From assembly GCF_023955655.1 (NCBI RefSeq), contig NZ_JAMXHT010000004.1:1-64000 (forward strand): DNA of 64,000 bases, read 5' to 3'. Source of the stretch: Ralstonia soli (GTDB lineage Bacteria; Pseudomonadota; Gammaproteobacteria; Burkholderiales; Burkholderiaceae). Below are positions 8,088-16,387 of this stretch, one piece after another; the stretch's first letter is position 1, and every line of letters begins with the position of its first letter. The notes under the pieces were generated by a model. The model saw nothing but the letters and a program-made list of their open reading frames with translations, did no database searches and had not been told where the DNA came from. The position numbers were made by a program, and so were the translations under genes.

Positions 8088-9413
8088 ATGCTTTTTGACC
8101 CCCGTGCACTTCGTCAATGGAATGCCGCCAAGCTGCGTGCGCTGGCGCGTTATGCGCTGCGCCGCGCCGGCGAAGACCGCCTGCCGCAAGTGGCCGGCAG
8201 CCTGACATTCACGACGGTGCTCTCGCTGGTGCCCATTCTGACGGTGGCATTTGCGCTGTTCACGGCGTTCCCGATGTTCAAGAGCTTTCGCGCGGACATC
8301 GAGGGCTACATGTTCAGCAATCTCGTGCCAGCCAACATCAGCCGGCCGATCCTGACGTACCTCAATCAGTTCTCATCCAACGCCAAGGGGTTGACGGCGG
8401 CAGGCCTGGTCGGTTTGGTCGTCACGTCGGTCATGACCATGCTCACGGTCGAGAACGCGCTCAACGCGATCTGGCGCGTGCGTCAACGGCGGCCCCTGGC
8501 GCAGCGCGTGCTCGTGTTCTGGGCGCTGATGACGTTTGCACCGGTGCTGATCGGCGCGAGCCTGTCGGTCAGTTCGTACCTCGTGTCGATCTCGGCAGGC
8601 TACGTGCACAAGCTGCCGTTCGGCCTGGGCGTGATCGTGGGCGTGATCCCGATCCTGCTGTCGGCGATCGCGTTTGCGATGCTGTACGTGTTCGTGCCGA
8701 ATACCAATGTGCAACGGCGCGATGCCTTTGCCGCGGGCCTCATCGCCGCCGTCGCGTTTGAATTTGCCAAGCGCGGCTTCGGTTCGTACGTTGCGCATAT
8801 CCCTACGTACACGGCGGTCTACGGTGCGTTTGCCGCGCTGCCGATCTTCCTGACGTGGATCTACGTGAGCTGGCTGGTGACGCTGCTGGGCGCGACGATC
8901 GCATCGATCTTGCCCGTCATTCGGCAGGGCTACTGGCGGCGGCGCACGTTTCCGGGCAGCGAGTTCTTTGATGCGCTGGGCGTCCTGCTGCTGCTGTATC
9001 GGGCACGGGAACAGGCGCCGCGTACGGTGGCCGAGCTGGAGATTGGCCGGCGTTTGCAGCTCGAAGCGGATTACCTGGCGGACCTGCTGGCCAAGCTCAA
9101 GGCGCTGCACCTGATCGGCAAACTGCAGCAGGATCGCGGCGATGCGCACTGGGCACTGCTGTGCGATGCGCACACGATGACGCTGCGCCCGCTCTATGAA
9201 AAGCTGGTGCTCAATCTGCCGCGCTTGCCGCGTACGGCACTGGCACGCCAGTTGGGGGACACACAGGCGTTGGTCAGCCAGCTGCAGAACCCCGCGCTCG
9301 ATGCCACGCTGGAGAGCGTTTTCACCATGGGCGAACATGGCGTGGCGGTTGCCGCGCAGGCTGCAGCCACATCGGCGCCGGCCCCGGCGATGCCCGCGGC
9401 CGCCAGCGCCTGA
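8088..9413 (+). CDS. YihY/BrkB family inner-membrane protein
   Basis: This is 441 residues from the ATG at 8088 (MLFDPRALRQW); a TTG at 8064 is an alternative. After a basic N-terminus come the family signature GSLTFTTVLSLVPILTVAFALF and about six transmembrane helices to residue 290 (for example GLTAAGLVGLVVTSVMTMLTVENALNAIWRVR, LPIFLTWIYVSWLVTLLGATIAS). A cytoplasmic C-terminal part of about 150 residues resembles a winged-helix (EIGRRLQLEADYLADLLAKL), ending in an Ala/Pro tail. Older annotations call such proteins ribonuclease BN, which is wrong; the true function is unknown. It is convergent with the Mpo1-like gene (15 bp). Confidence 0.9.
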   Translation: MLFDPRALRQWNAAKLRALARYALRRAGEDRLPQVAGSLTFTTVLSLVPILTVAFALFTAFPMFKSFRADIEGYMFSNLVPANISRPILTYLNQFSSNAKGLTAAGLVGLVVTSVMTMLTVENALNAIWRVRQRRPLAQRVLVFWALMTFAPVLIGASLSVSSYLVSISAGYVHKLPFGLGVIVGVIPILLSAIAFAMLYVFVPNTNVQRRDAFAAGLIAAVAFEFAKRGFGSYVAHIPTYTAVYGAFAALPIFLTWIYVSWLVTLLGATIASILPVIRQGYWRRRTFPGSEFFDALGVLLLLYRAREQAPRTVAELEIGRRLQLEADYLADLLAKLKALHLIGKLQQDRGDAHWALLCDAHTMTLRPLYEKLVLNLPRLPRTALARQLGDTQALVSQLQNPALDATLESVFTMGEHGVAVAAQAAATSAPAPAMPAAASA

Positions 9414-9428
9414 CACCGCAGAACGGCG

Positions 9429-9746
9429 TCAAAACGGAATCTTGCCCGTCCAGATGTCGCGGTACATCACCCAGTCGCCCATCAGGCTGTAGATCGGGTG
9501 GCGGAACGTGGCGGGCCGGTTCTTCTCGAAGCCGAAGTGTCCGACCCACGCAAATGCGTAGCCGCTGACGGCCGCCCCCAGCAGCCACCACAGGTTGCCC
9601 GTGAAGATCAGCAGCATCAGGCACACCAGCGCCACCGTCGACCCGGCGAAATGCAGGCGCCGGCAGGTGCGGTCCTGGTGCTCGCTCAGGTAGTACGGAT
9701 AGAACTCGGCGAAGCTGCCGAAGCTGCGGGTGTCGGTGGCGGCCAT
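9429..9746 (-). CDS. Mpo1-like (DUF962) membrane protein
   Basis: This is 105 residues from the ATG at 9746, which has AGGAGA seven bases upstream. It has two short hydrophobic stretches (LHFAGSTVALVCLMLLIFTG and WWLLGAAVSGYAFAWVGHF). The conserved histidine motifs HFAGS and GHFGFEKNRPATFRHPIYS mark the DUF962/Mpo1 family. The yeast member is an iron-dependent dioxygenase acting on 2-hydroxy fatty acids during phytosphingosine breakdown; bacterial members are uncharacterised. It lies 25 bp after the alpha/beta hydrolase gene and is possibly co-transcribed with it and metY. Confidence 0.85.
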   Translation of the reverse strand: MAATDTRSFGSFAEFYPYYLSEHQDRTCRRLHFAGSTVALVCLMLLIFTGNLWWLLGAAVSGYAFAWVGHFGFEKNRPATFRHPIYSLMGDWVMYRDIWTGKIPF

Positions 9747-9771
9747 GATGCGTCTCCTGCAGGTGACGGCG

Positions 9772-10596
9772 CTACGCGGCGACGGCGTCGCGTTCGCGCG
9801 CAAAGCCAATCAGCGCGTCGAGTGTGCCGTCTGGGCATTCTCCCATGATGGCGTGTCCGCCCGGCAGGCCCACGACGCGGCTGCCGGCCAGCCCCGCGGC
9901 CACCTGGCGGCCGGCTTTCGCGGGCGTCATCTGGTCTTTCTCTCCGACGATCACGAGTGACGGGCATGTCACGGACGCCATGGCCTCGGCGCCGCGTGCA
10001 TAGGCGTTGCACGCGGCAAAGTCCGTATGAAAGACGGGGGCGTCAGTGCCGCGCGCCACGCGTTCCATCAGCCGCTGGCTGCCGCCGTGCATCCAGAAGC
10101 CGGGCCCCGGTGAAGACGGTTTGTTGGCCAGGCTGGAGTGCGACCAGGCATTGACCATGTCGATGGCGCCGGCGGTGTTGTTGAGCGCGGCGTCGAGCAG
10201 CGCATCCGACACTTTCATCGGCCAGGCCGTCGCCACCAGCGCGATGCGGCGCACGCGATCGGCGTATCGCGAGGCGCACTCCAGCGCAATCAGCGAACCC
10301 ATGCTGTGCCCGACCACCATCACCGGCTGCGTGACGCCGGCCGCCTGCACCAGCGCCATGACCCAGTCGGCCATGGCTTCCACAGTCTGCAGCGGCTCGC
10401 CGGCGCTGCGGCCGTGCCCGGGCAGGTCCACCGCCAGCACGCTGAAGCCGTGGTGCGCAAACCAGCGCGTCTGCAGCCCCCAGACCGAATGGTCGTTCTG
10501 CGCGCCATGCACGAATACAACGCACGGCAACTGCGCGTTGAACGGTTTGCCGCCCGTGTAGGCGTAGGCGCGCTGGTCTTGTACGGTCCATTCCAT
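9772..10596 (-). CDS. Alpha/beta-fold hydrolase
   Basis: A 274-residue cytosolic alpha/beta hydrolase. It has the oxyanion-loop motif VVFVHGAQNDHSVW near residue 26, DLPGHGRS near 58, the nucleophile elbow GHSMGS near 96 (catalytic Ser), a late Asp in VGEKDQMTP near 222 and a His in LPGGHAIMGE near 247, so the catalytic triad is complete. The substrate is unknown. Its start codon shares one base with the metY stop (TGATG), indicating coupled translation with the O-acetylhomoserine sulfhydrylase. A role linked to sulfur amino acid metabolism is only contextual. Confidence 0.88.
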   Translation of the reverse strand: MEWTVQDQRAYAYTGGKPFNAQLPCVVFVHGAQNDHSVWGLQTRWFAHHGFSVLAVDLPGHGRSAGEPLQTVEAMADWVMALVQAAGVTQPVMVVGHSMGSLIALECASRYADRVRRIALVATAWPMKVSDALLDAALNNTAGAIDMVNAWSHSSLANKPSSPGPGFWMHGGSQRLMERVARGTDAPVFHTDFAACNAYARGAEAMASVTCPSLVIVGEKDQMTPAKAGRQVAAGLAGSRVVGLPGGHAIMGECPDGTLDALIGFARERDAVAA

Positions 10597-11942
10597 CAGC
10601 GGGCTCCCCTTGGGTTGGAGGTGGCTTTGCCGGCGGATTTGCCGGATGAGGCGGACATCGCGCGCTCGGCAGCTTTCAGGCCGCGTTTGAGATCGTCGAT
10701 CAGGTCGTCGGCGTCTTCCAGTCCGATCGACAGGCGGATCGTGCCTTCGCTGATGCCAGCTGCGGCCAGCGCGTCGGCGTCCATGCGGAAGTGCGTGGTC
10801 GATGCCGGGTGGATGACCAGCGACCGTGCATCGCCCACGTTGGCCAGGTGCGAGAACAGGCCGAGCGATTCGATGAACTGCTGGCCGGCACGCCGATCGC
10901 CGCGCAGGTCGAAGCTGAACACGGCACCACTGCCGCGCGGCAGCAGGCGCTTGGCCAGCGCGTGATCCGGGTGCGATTCCAGCTCGGGGTAGGCGACGGA
11001 CGCCACCATCGGGTGGCTGGCCAGGAAGGCGACGACGCGGCGGGTGTTTTCCACGTGCCGCGCCATGCGCAGCGGCAGTGTTTCAATGCCTTGCAGCAAC
11101 TGCCAGGCCGCCATCGGGTTCATGCAGGCGCCGAAATCGCGCAGGCCTTCGCGCCGCGCGCGCAGCGGGAACGGGGCGACGGTGCTTTCCTCGGCAAACA
11201 CCATATCGTGGAAGCCCGCGTACGGCTCCGTCAGCTCGGGGTGCTTGCCGGCGGCCACATAGTCGAACGTGCCGCCATCGACCAGCACGCCGCCGATGGT
11301 CGTGCCGTGGCCGCCCAGGAACTTGGTCGCCGAGTGGTAGACAAGGTCCGCGCCGTGGGCGAACGGCTGCAGCAGCCACGGCGTCGTGAAGGTCGAATCG
11401 ACCAGCAGCGGTACGCCCGCATCATGCGCAATCGATGCAATGGCCGGGATGTCGAGCACATCCAGCCCAGGGTTACCGAGCGTCTCGCCGAACAGCAGCC
11501 GCGTGTTCGGGCGGATGGCCGCGCGCCAACCATCGATGTCACCGGGCTTGACGAAGGTCGTCTCGATGCCGAAGCGGCGCAGCGTGTAGTGCAGCAGGTT
11601 GTGCGAGCCACCATACAGCGCCGACGAGGCGACGATATGCGAGCCCGCGCCCATCAGCGTGACGATGGCCAGGTGCAGTGCCGCCTGGCCGGACGCCGTG
11701 GCGATGGCGCCCACGCCGTTTTCCAGCGCGGCCATGCGTTCTTCGAACACGGCCACGGTCGGATTGGAAATGCGCGAGTAGACGTGGCCCGCGCGTTCCA
11801 TATTGAACAATGACGCCGCATGTTCGCTGTCGCGGAACACAAAGGATGTGCTCAGGTGGATGGGCGTGGCGCGCGCGCCGGTGGCCGGGTCGGGCGCGGC
11901 ACCGGCATGCAGGGCCAACGTGTCGAAGCGGGCTTTGGACAT
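10596..11942 (-). CDS. metY: O-acetylhomoserine aminocarboxypropyltransferase (sulfhydrylase)
   Basis: From the ATG at 11942 (MSKARFDTLALHAG) this is 448 residues, a usual MetY length. An ATG at 11978 would add 12 residues and has a better placed GGGAG. It is a PLP enzyme of the Cys/Met metabolism family, with SRISNPTVAVFEERMAALE near 54, SALYGGSHNLL near 107 and the PLP lysine in VYHSATKFLGGHGTTIGG near 205. It converts O-acetyl-L-homoserine plus sulfide (or methanethiol) to homocysteine (or methionine). It has a Lys/Ser-rich C-terminal tail. It is coupled to the downstream hydrolase through TGATG and is divergent from the CBS-domain gene. Confidence 0.92.
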   Translation of the reverse strand: MSKARFDTLALHAGAAPDPATGARATPIHLSTSFVFRDSEHAASLFNMERAGHVYSRISNPTVAVFEERMAALENGVGAIATASGQAALHLAIVTLMGAGSHIVASSALYGGSHNLLHYTLRRFGIETTFVKPGDIDGWRAAIRPNTRLLFGETLGNPGLDVLDIPAIASIAHDAGVPLLVDSTFTTPWLLQPFAHGADLVYHSATKFLGGHGTTIGGVLVDGGTFDYVAAGKHPELTEPYAGFHDMVFAEESTVAPFPLRARREGLRDFGACMNPMAAWQLLQGIETLPLRMARHVENTRRVVAFLASHPMVASVAYPELESHPDHALAKRLLPRGSGAVFSFDLRGDRRAGQQFIESLGLFSHLANVGDARSLVIHPASTTHFRMDADALAAAGISEGTIRLSIGLEDADDLIDDLKRGLKAAERAMSASSGKSAGKATSNPRGAR

Positions 11943-11982
11943 GGATTCAAGCACCGAATGAGGGTCAGGACGGCGCATGCTA

Positions 11983-12004
11983 GCACTGCTCCCTGTTGCA
12001 GTGC
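11983..12004 (-). promoter_or_regulatory. Hairpin presenting a Shine-Dalgarno sequence in its loop, upstream of metY
   Basis: On the minus strand GCACTGC and GCAGTGC (7 bp) enclose an AACAGGGA loop holding most of a GGGAG ribosome binding site, 4 nt before the possible ATG at 11978. It could modulate metY translation. It does not match SAM or SAH riboswitch consensus sequences that I know. Confidence 0.35.
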
Positions 12005-12180
12005 ATTCCGGGCAAACGCCGAGCGGGCGCGGTTTTTGATCGGTTTTTTCTGCCGCATTTTTTGTGCATGTGCTTGTCGGCGCCCTCCGGTTTGGGCTAG
12101 GATCGAAACACAACCATAACCACAACCCGCGCGCGGTCGCCCCCTGGCGGACCAGCCCCCCGAAACCTGGGAGACGCACT

Positions 12181-12636
12181 ATGAAAGTCAGCGACATCCT
12201 TCACGTGAAGGGCAACACGCTCTACACCGTGGCACCTGAAACCAAGCTCCAGGTGGCCGTGCAGACCATGGCCGAAAAAGACATCGGCTCGCTCGTGGTC
12301 ATGGAGTACGGCGAACTGGTCGGCATGCTGACCTTCCGCGAAATCATCAAGGTGGTCGCCAAGAACCATGGTTCCGTTGGCGATGGCACCACCATCCGCA
12401 AGGTAATGGACGACCACCCCGTTACCTGCACCCCCGAAACCGAAGTCAACGAAGTGCGCCGCATCATGCTGGAGCACCATGTGCGCTACCTGCCGGTGCT
12501 CGACAGCCGCACGCTGATGGGTGTGATTTCCTTCTACGACGTGGCCAAGGCTGTGCTCGAAGACCAGAGCTTCGAAAACAAGATGCTCAAGGCGTACATT
12601 CGCGACTGGCCGGAAGAAAAGGCCAACGAAGACTGA
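12181..12636 (+). CDS. Tandem CBS-domain protein
   Basis: A 151-residue protein made of two CBS domains, about residues 6-62 (DILHVKGNTLYTVAPETKLQ, then DIGSLVVMEYGELVGMLTFREI) and 76-135 (VMDDHPVTCTPETEVNEVRR, then VRYLPVLDSRTLMGVISFYDV). Stand-alone CBS pairs (Bateman modules) bind adenine nucleotides and act as regulatory subunits; no catalytic domain is attached. A GGGAG ribosome binding site sits 7 nt upstream. It is followed by an intrinsic terminator, so it is likely monocistronic. The ligand and partner are unknown. Confidence 0.9.
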   Translation: MKVSDILHVKGNTLYTVAPETKLQVAVQTMAEKDIGSLVVMEYGELVGMLTFREIIKVVAKNHGSVGDGTTIRKVMDDHPVTCTPETEVNEVRRIMLEHHVRYLPVLDSRTLMGVISFYDVAKAVLEDQSFENKMLKAYIRDWPEEKANED

Positions 12637-12665
12637 TCTGCGTAGCTTTTTTCAACGCACCCTAG

Positions 12666-12696
12666 AAACCCGCCCGCCGTTGCGAGCGGGTTTTTT
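12666..12696 (+). terminator. Intrinsic terminator after the CBS gene
   Basis: Stem AAACCCGC / GCGGGTTT followed by a T6 run (12691-12696), 30 bp after the stop codon. Confidence 0.85.
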
Positions 12697-12719
12697 GTTG
12701 AACCCCGAACCCCTTGCCG

Positions 12720-14627
12720 ATGAGCCAATCGAGCCAGTTTTCCTTGCTGAAGCAGCGTCGTTTTGCCCCGTTCTTCTGGACCCAGTTCCTGGGCGCGATG
12801 AACGACAACGTCTTCAAGGTGGCCTTTTCCTCGCTGGTCACGTACCACGCCGCGCTGTTCGGCAATGCGGATCCGGCCTCGGCGGCGTTCCTCATTTCGG
12901 CCATCTTCATTGCGCCGTTTGTGCTGCTGTCCGCCACCAGCGGGCAAATTGCCGATCGCATGGACAAGGCCCGGCTGATCCGCCTGGTCAAGACGCTGGA
13001 AATTGCCATCATGGCGATCGGCTGCACGGGTTTTGCGCTGCGCCACGTCGAATTGCTGTACCTGTGTACCTTCCTGATGGGCGTGCATTCGACGCTGTTC
13101 GGGCCGGTGAAGTACGCGTATCTGCCGCAGCATCTGCAATCGACGGAACTGGTGGGTGGCAACGGGCTGGTGGAGATGGGCACCTTCGTCGCCATCCTGA
13201 TCGGCACGATCGGTGGCGGCGAACTGGCCAACTACACGCGCAACGGTGAACTGGTCGGCCCCACGCTGACGGGCATTGCCTGCCTGGTCATTGCCGTGGG
13301 AGGCCGGCTGACGGCCCGTGGCGTGCCGGTGTCGCCTGCATCGCAACCGGATCTGCGCATCAATTGGAACCCGATTTCCGAGACGTGGCGCAATCTGAAG
13401 CTGGCAAGCAACCAGCGCTCGGTGTTTCTGAGCCTGATGGGCATTTCGTGGCTATGGTTTGTCGGTGCGACGTTCCTGACGTCGTTCTTTGCTTTCTCAC
13501 GCAACGTGCTCGGCGGTGACCAGAACGTGGTGACGCTGCTGCTGGCGGTGTTCTCGGTCGGTATCGGGCTGGGTTCGGTGCTGTGCGAAAAGCTCTCGGG
13601 CCGCACCGTCGAGATCGGCTTGGTACCGTTCGGCTCGATCGGCATGACCGTGTTCGCGGTGGATCTGTATTTCGCCTCGCATGCCGAGGCACTCGTCGCG
13701 CACGATGTGCTGACGGGCATTTCAGGCTTCCTGCAGAACCACCGTCACTGGCGCGTGCTGGCCGATCTGTTCCTGCTGGCGATGTTTGGCGGGTTCTACA
13801 GCGTGCCGCTCTACGCCCTGATCCAGAGCCGCTGCGAGCCGACGCACCGCGCGCGCATCATCGCGGCGAATAACATCCTCAACGCGCTGTTCATGATCGC
13901 CTCGGCCGTGCTGGCGATGGTGCTGACGCGTGCCGGGTTCACGATCCCGCAGTTGTTCCTCGTCACCGGCATCCTCAACGCCGTGGTGGCCATCTACATC
14001 TACACGCTGGTGCCGGAATTCCTGATCCGCTTTGTGATGTGGCTGCTGATCCATACCGTCTACCGGGTGAGGGTGGAGGGTGCCGAGCAGATTCCCGACG
14101 AAGGTCCGTGCCTGCTCGTCTGCAACCACGTGAGCTTTGTCGATGCGGTCGTGGTGGGTGCCTTTGTGCGCCGGCCGGTGCGCTTCGTGATGGACCACCG
14201 CATCTTCAAGGTGCCGGTGCTGTCGTGGTTCTTCCGCACGGTCAAGGCGATCCCGATTGCGCCGATGCACGAAGACCCCGAGATGCTCAAGCGCGCCTAC
14301 GACGCCATTGCTGCCGCGCTGGCCGAGGGCGAGGTCGTTTGCATCTTCCCCGAGGGCAAGATCACCGCCACGGGCGAAATGAACCCGTTCAAGGATGGCG
14401 TGCGCCGCATCATCGAGCGCAGCCCGGTGCCGGTGGTGCCGATGGCGCTGCGCGGTCTGTGGGGCAGCTTCTTCTCGCGCAAGGGCGGGGCGGCGATGTC
14501 GCGGCCGTTCCGTCGCGGCTTCCTCAACAAGCTGGAACTGTGCATCGGCACGCCGGTGCCGGCGCACGCCGCGTCGCCGGAAGGGCTGCAGGCTGCCGTG
14601 CTGGCGCTGCGCGGCGAGCAGCGCTAG
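12720..14627 (+). CDS. Fused lysophospholipid transporter (LplT-like MFS) and 1-acyl-glycerophosphate acyltransferase (PlsC-like)
   Basis: 635 residues. The ATG at 12720 is chosen over a TTG two codons earlier. Residues 1 to about 425 form a major-facilitator transporter of the LplT type (FWTQFLGAMNDNVFKVAFSSL, SGQIADRMDKARLIRLVKTLEI, FGPVKYAYLPQHL) with about 12 helices. From about 440 comes an LPLAT domain with the catalytic HX4D as NHVSFVDAVV near 470 and FPEGKITATGEMNPFKDGV near 545. In E. coli the LplT flippase works with the Aas acyltransferase/acyl-ACP synthetase. Here transporter and acyltransferase share one chain but the synthetase part is missing. The likely role is uptake and re-acylation of lysophospholipids at the inner membrane. 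Confidence 0.9.
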   Translation: MSQSSQFSLLKQRRFAPFFWTQFLGAMNDNVFKVAFSSLVTYHAALFGNADPASAAFLISAIFIAPFVLLSATSGQIADRMDKARLIRLVKTLEIAIMAIGCTGFALRHVELLYLCTFLMGVHSTLFGPVKYAYLPQHLQSTELVGGNGLVEMGTFVAILIGTIGGGELANYTRNGELVGPTLTGIACLVIAVGGRLTARGVPVSPASQPDLRINWNPISETWRNLKLASNQRSVFLSLMGISWLWFVGATFLTSFFAFSRNVLGGDQNVVTLLLAVFSVGIGLGSVLCEKLSGRTVEIGLVPFGSIGMTVFAVDLYFASHAEALVAHDVLTGISGFLQNHRHWRVLADLFLLAMFGGFYSVPLYALIQSRCEPTHRARIIAANNILNALFMIASAVLAMVLTRAGFTIPQLFLVTGILNAVVAIYIYTLVPEFLIRFVMWLLIHTVYRVRVEGAEQIPDEGPCLLVCNHVSFVDAVVVGAFVRRPVRFVMDHRIFKVPVLSWFFRTVKAIPIAPMHEDPEMLKRAYDAIAAALAEGEVVCIFPEGKITATGEMNPFKDGVRRIIERSPVPVVPMALRGLWGSFFSRKGGAAMSRPFRRGFLNKLELCIGTPVPAHAASPEGLQAAVLALRGEQR

Positions 14628-14711
14628 CGTGCTGGCGCACGATCTGAATTCGCTACACTGCCGGTTGGTCTGTAACCGGCGTTCTTCCCCCAACTCTCCC
14701 GTTTATCTGCC

Positions 14712-15128
14712 ATGAAACACGTTTCCCTGCTGCTGTGCGCTTCATCGCTGGTCCTGGCCGCCGTCTCCGCGCAAGCCGCATCGCCTGCGTCGAGCGAAAC
14801 CTTGCCCTCTGGTGTGATCGTCCAGACGCTGACCAAGGGTACGGGCCCCTCGCCCAAGGCGAGCGATACGGTCAAGGTGCACTACCGCGGCACGCTGACT
14901 GACGGCAAGGAGTTCGACAGCTCGTACAAGCGCGGTCAGCCGATCTCGTTCCCGCTGAACCGCGTGATTCCGTGCTGGACCGAAGGCGTGCAGAAGATGC
15001 AGGTGGGCGGCAAGGCCAAGCTGACCTGCCCGGCGGCGACCGCTTACGGTGAGCGCGGCATACCCGGCACGATCCCGCCCAATTCCACGCTGAACTTCGA
15101 GGTTGAGCTGCTCGGCATCGGCGGCTGA
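14712..15128 (+). CDS. FKBP-type peptidyl-prolyl cis-trans isomerase, exported
   Basis: A 138-residue protein. A signal peptide (MKHVSLLLCASSLVLAAVSAQA, cleavage after AQA near residue 22) is followed by one complete FKBP domain: VKVHYRGTLTDGKEFDSSYKRG, then VIPCWTEGVQKMQVGGKAKL, and the C-terminal IPPNSTLNFEVELLGI. Conserved Y, F, D, W and F positions of the active site are present. It presumably assists proline isomerisation in the periplasm. It lacks the dimerisation domain of FkpA. It sits 84 bp downstream of the transporter-acyltransferase gene and upstream of aroC. Confidence 0.92.
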   Translation: MKHVSLLLCASSLVLAAVSAQAASPASSETLPSGVIVQTLTKGTGPSPKASDTVKVHYRGTLTDGKEFDSSYKRGQPISFPLNRVIPCWTEGVQKMQVGGKAKLTCPAATAYGERGIPGTIPPNSTLNFEVELLGIGG

Positions 15129-15212
15129 TCGATCGGCTTACAATAGCGGTTTCCCGATGTTTCGCGCCGCCGCTGTGGCGGCGCCTTACTGCGCACAGTC
15201 GCGAGCACGATC

Positions 15213-16313
15213 ATGTCTGGCAATACCCTGGGTCTGCTGTTTTCCGTCACCACCTTCGGCGAGTCGCATGGCCCGGCCATCGGCGCTGTCATCGACGGCT
15301 GCCCGCCGGGCATGATGCTTTCGGCTGAAGACATCCAGCCCGACCTTGACCGCCGCAAGCCCGGCACCTCGCGCCACGTCACGCAGCGCAAGGAAGAGGA
15401 CGTGGTCGAGATCCTGTCTGGCGTGTACGAGGGCAAGACCACCGGCACGCCCATCTGCCTGCTGATCCGCAACACCGACCAGCGCAGCAAGGACTACAGC
15501 AACATCGCCGAGACCTTCCGCCCCGGCCACGCTGACTACACCTACTGGCACAAATACGGCATCCGTGACCCACGCGGCGGTGGCCGTTCGTCGGCACGGT
15601 TGACAGCGCCGACGGTGGCGGCAGGCGCTGTCGCCAAGAAATGGCTGCGCGAAAAGTTCGGCGTGGAAATCCACGGCTTCATGTCGCAGCTCGGCGATAT
15701 CCAGATTCCGTTCACCGACTGGGACGAGGTGCCGAACAACCCGTTCTTCGCGCCGAATGCCGAGATCGTGCCCGAGCTGGAAACCTACATGGATGCGCTG
15801 CGCAAGGATGGTGATTCCGTCGGCGCGCGCATTGAAGTGGTCGCCACCGGCGTGCCGGTCGGCTGGGGCGAGCCGCTGTTTGATCGCCTGGACGCCGACA
15901 TCGCGCACGCCATGATGGGCCTGAACGCGGTGAAGGGCGTGGAGATTGGTGCTGGCTTCCACGCTGTGTCGCAGCGCGGTTCCGAACATGGCGATGAACT
16001 GACGCCGGGTGGCTTCGTCGGCAACAATGCCGGCGGCATCCTGGGCGGCATTTCGACGGGGCAGGACATTTCCGTGTCGCTGGCGATCAAGCCGACGTCG
16101 AGTATTCGCACGCCGCGCCGCTCGATCGACAAGGCTGGCGATCCGGCGGTGGTCGAGACGTTCGGCCGCCATGATCCATGCGTCGGCATCCGCGCCACGC
16201 CGATCGCTGAAGCGCTGCTGGCGCTCGTGCTGATCGACCACGCGCTGCGCCATCGCGCGCAATGCGGCGATGTGTCGGTGGAGACGCCGGCCATCCCGGC
16301 AAAAGCGTCGTAA
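15213..16313 (+). CDS. aroC: Chorismate synthase
   Basis: A full-length protein of 366 residues. It shows [18 protein letters not shown] near residue 13 (first signature), [24 protein letters not shown] near 60, [23 protein letters not shown] near 124 and [22 protein letters not shown] near 325. It catalyses the FMN-dependent conversion of 5-enolpyruvylshikimate-3-phosphate to chorismate, the last common step of aromatic amino acid synthesis. A terminator shared with the convergent ETF-QO gene follows. Confidence 0.97.
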   Translation: MSGNTLGLLFSVTTFGESHGPAIGAVIDGCPPGMMLSAEDIQPDLDRRKPGTSRHVTQRKEEDVVEILSGVYEGKTTGTPICLLIRNTDQRSKDYSNIAETFRPGHADYTYWHKYGIRDPRGGGRSSARLTAPTVAAGAVAKKWLREKFGVEIHGFMSQLGDIQIPFTDWDEVPNNPFFAPNAEIVPELETYMDALRKDGDSVGARIEVVATGVPVGWGEPLFDRLDADIAHAMMGLNAVKGVEIGAGFHAVSQRGSEHGDELTPGGFVGNNAGGILGGISTGQDISVSLAIKPTSSIRTPRRSIDKAGDPAVVETFGRHDPCVGIRATPIAEALLALVLIDHALRHRAQCGDVSVETPAIPAKAS

Positions 16314-16341
16314 TCCGCCGAACGCGATTCGCGCAGGCAAC

Positions 16342-16370
16342 AAAAAAGACGGCTTCAAGCCGTCTTTTTT
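16342..16370. terminator. Bidirectional intrinsic terminator
   Basis: AAAAAAGACGGC-TTCAA-GCCGTCTTTTTT lies between the convergent aroC and ETF-QO genes. A-rich and T-rich flanks allow function on both strands. Confidence 0.9.
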
Positions 16371-16387
16371 GTTGGGCGCTCGCCAGC

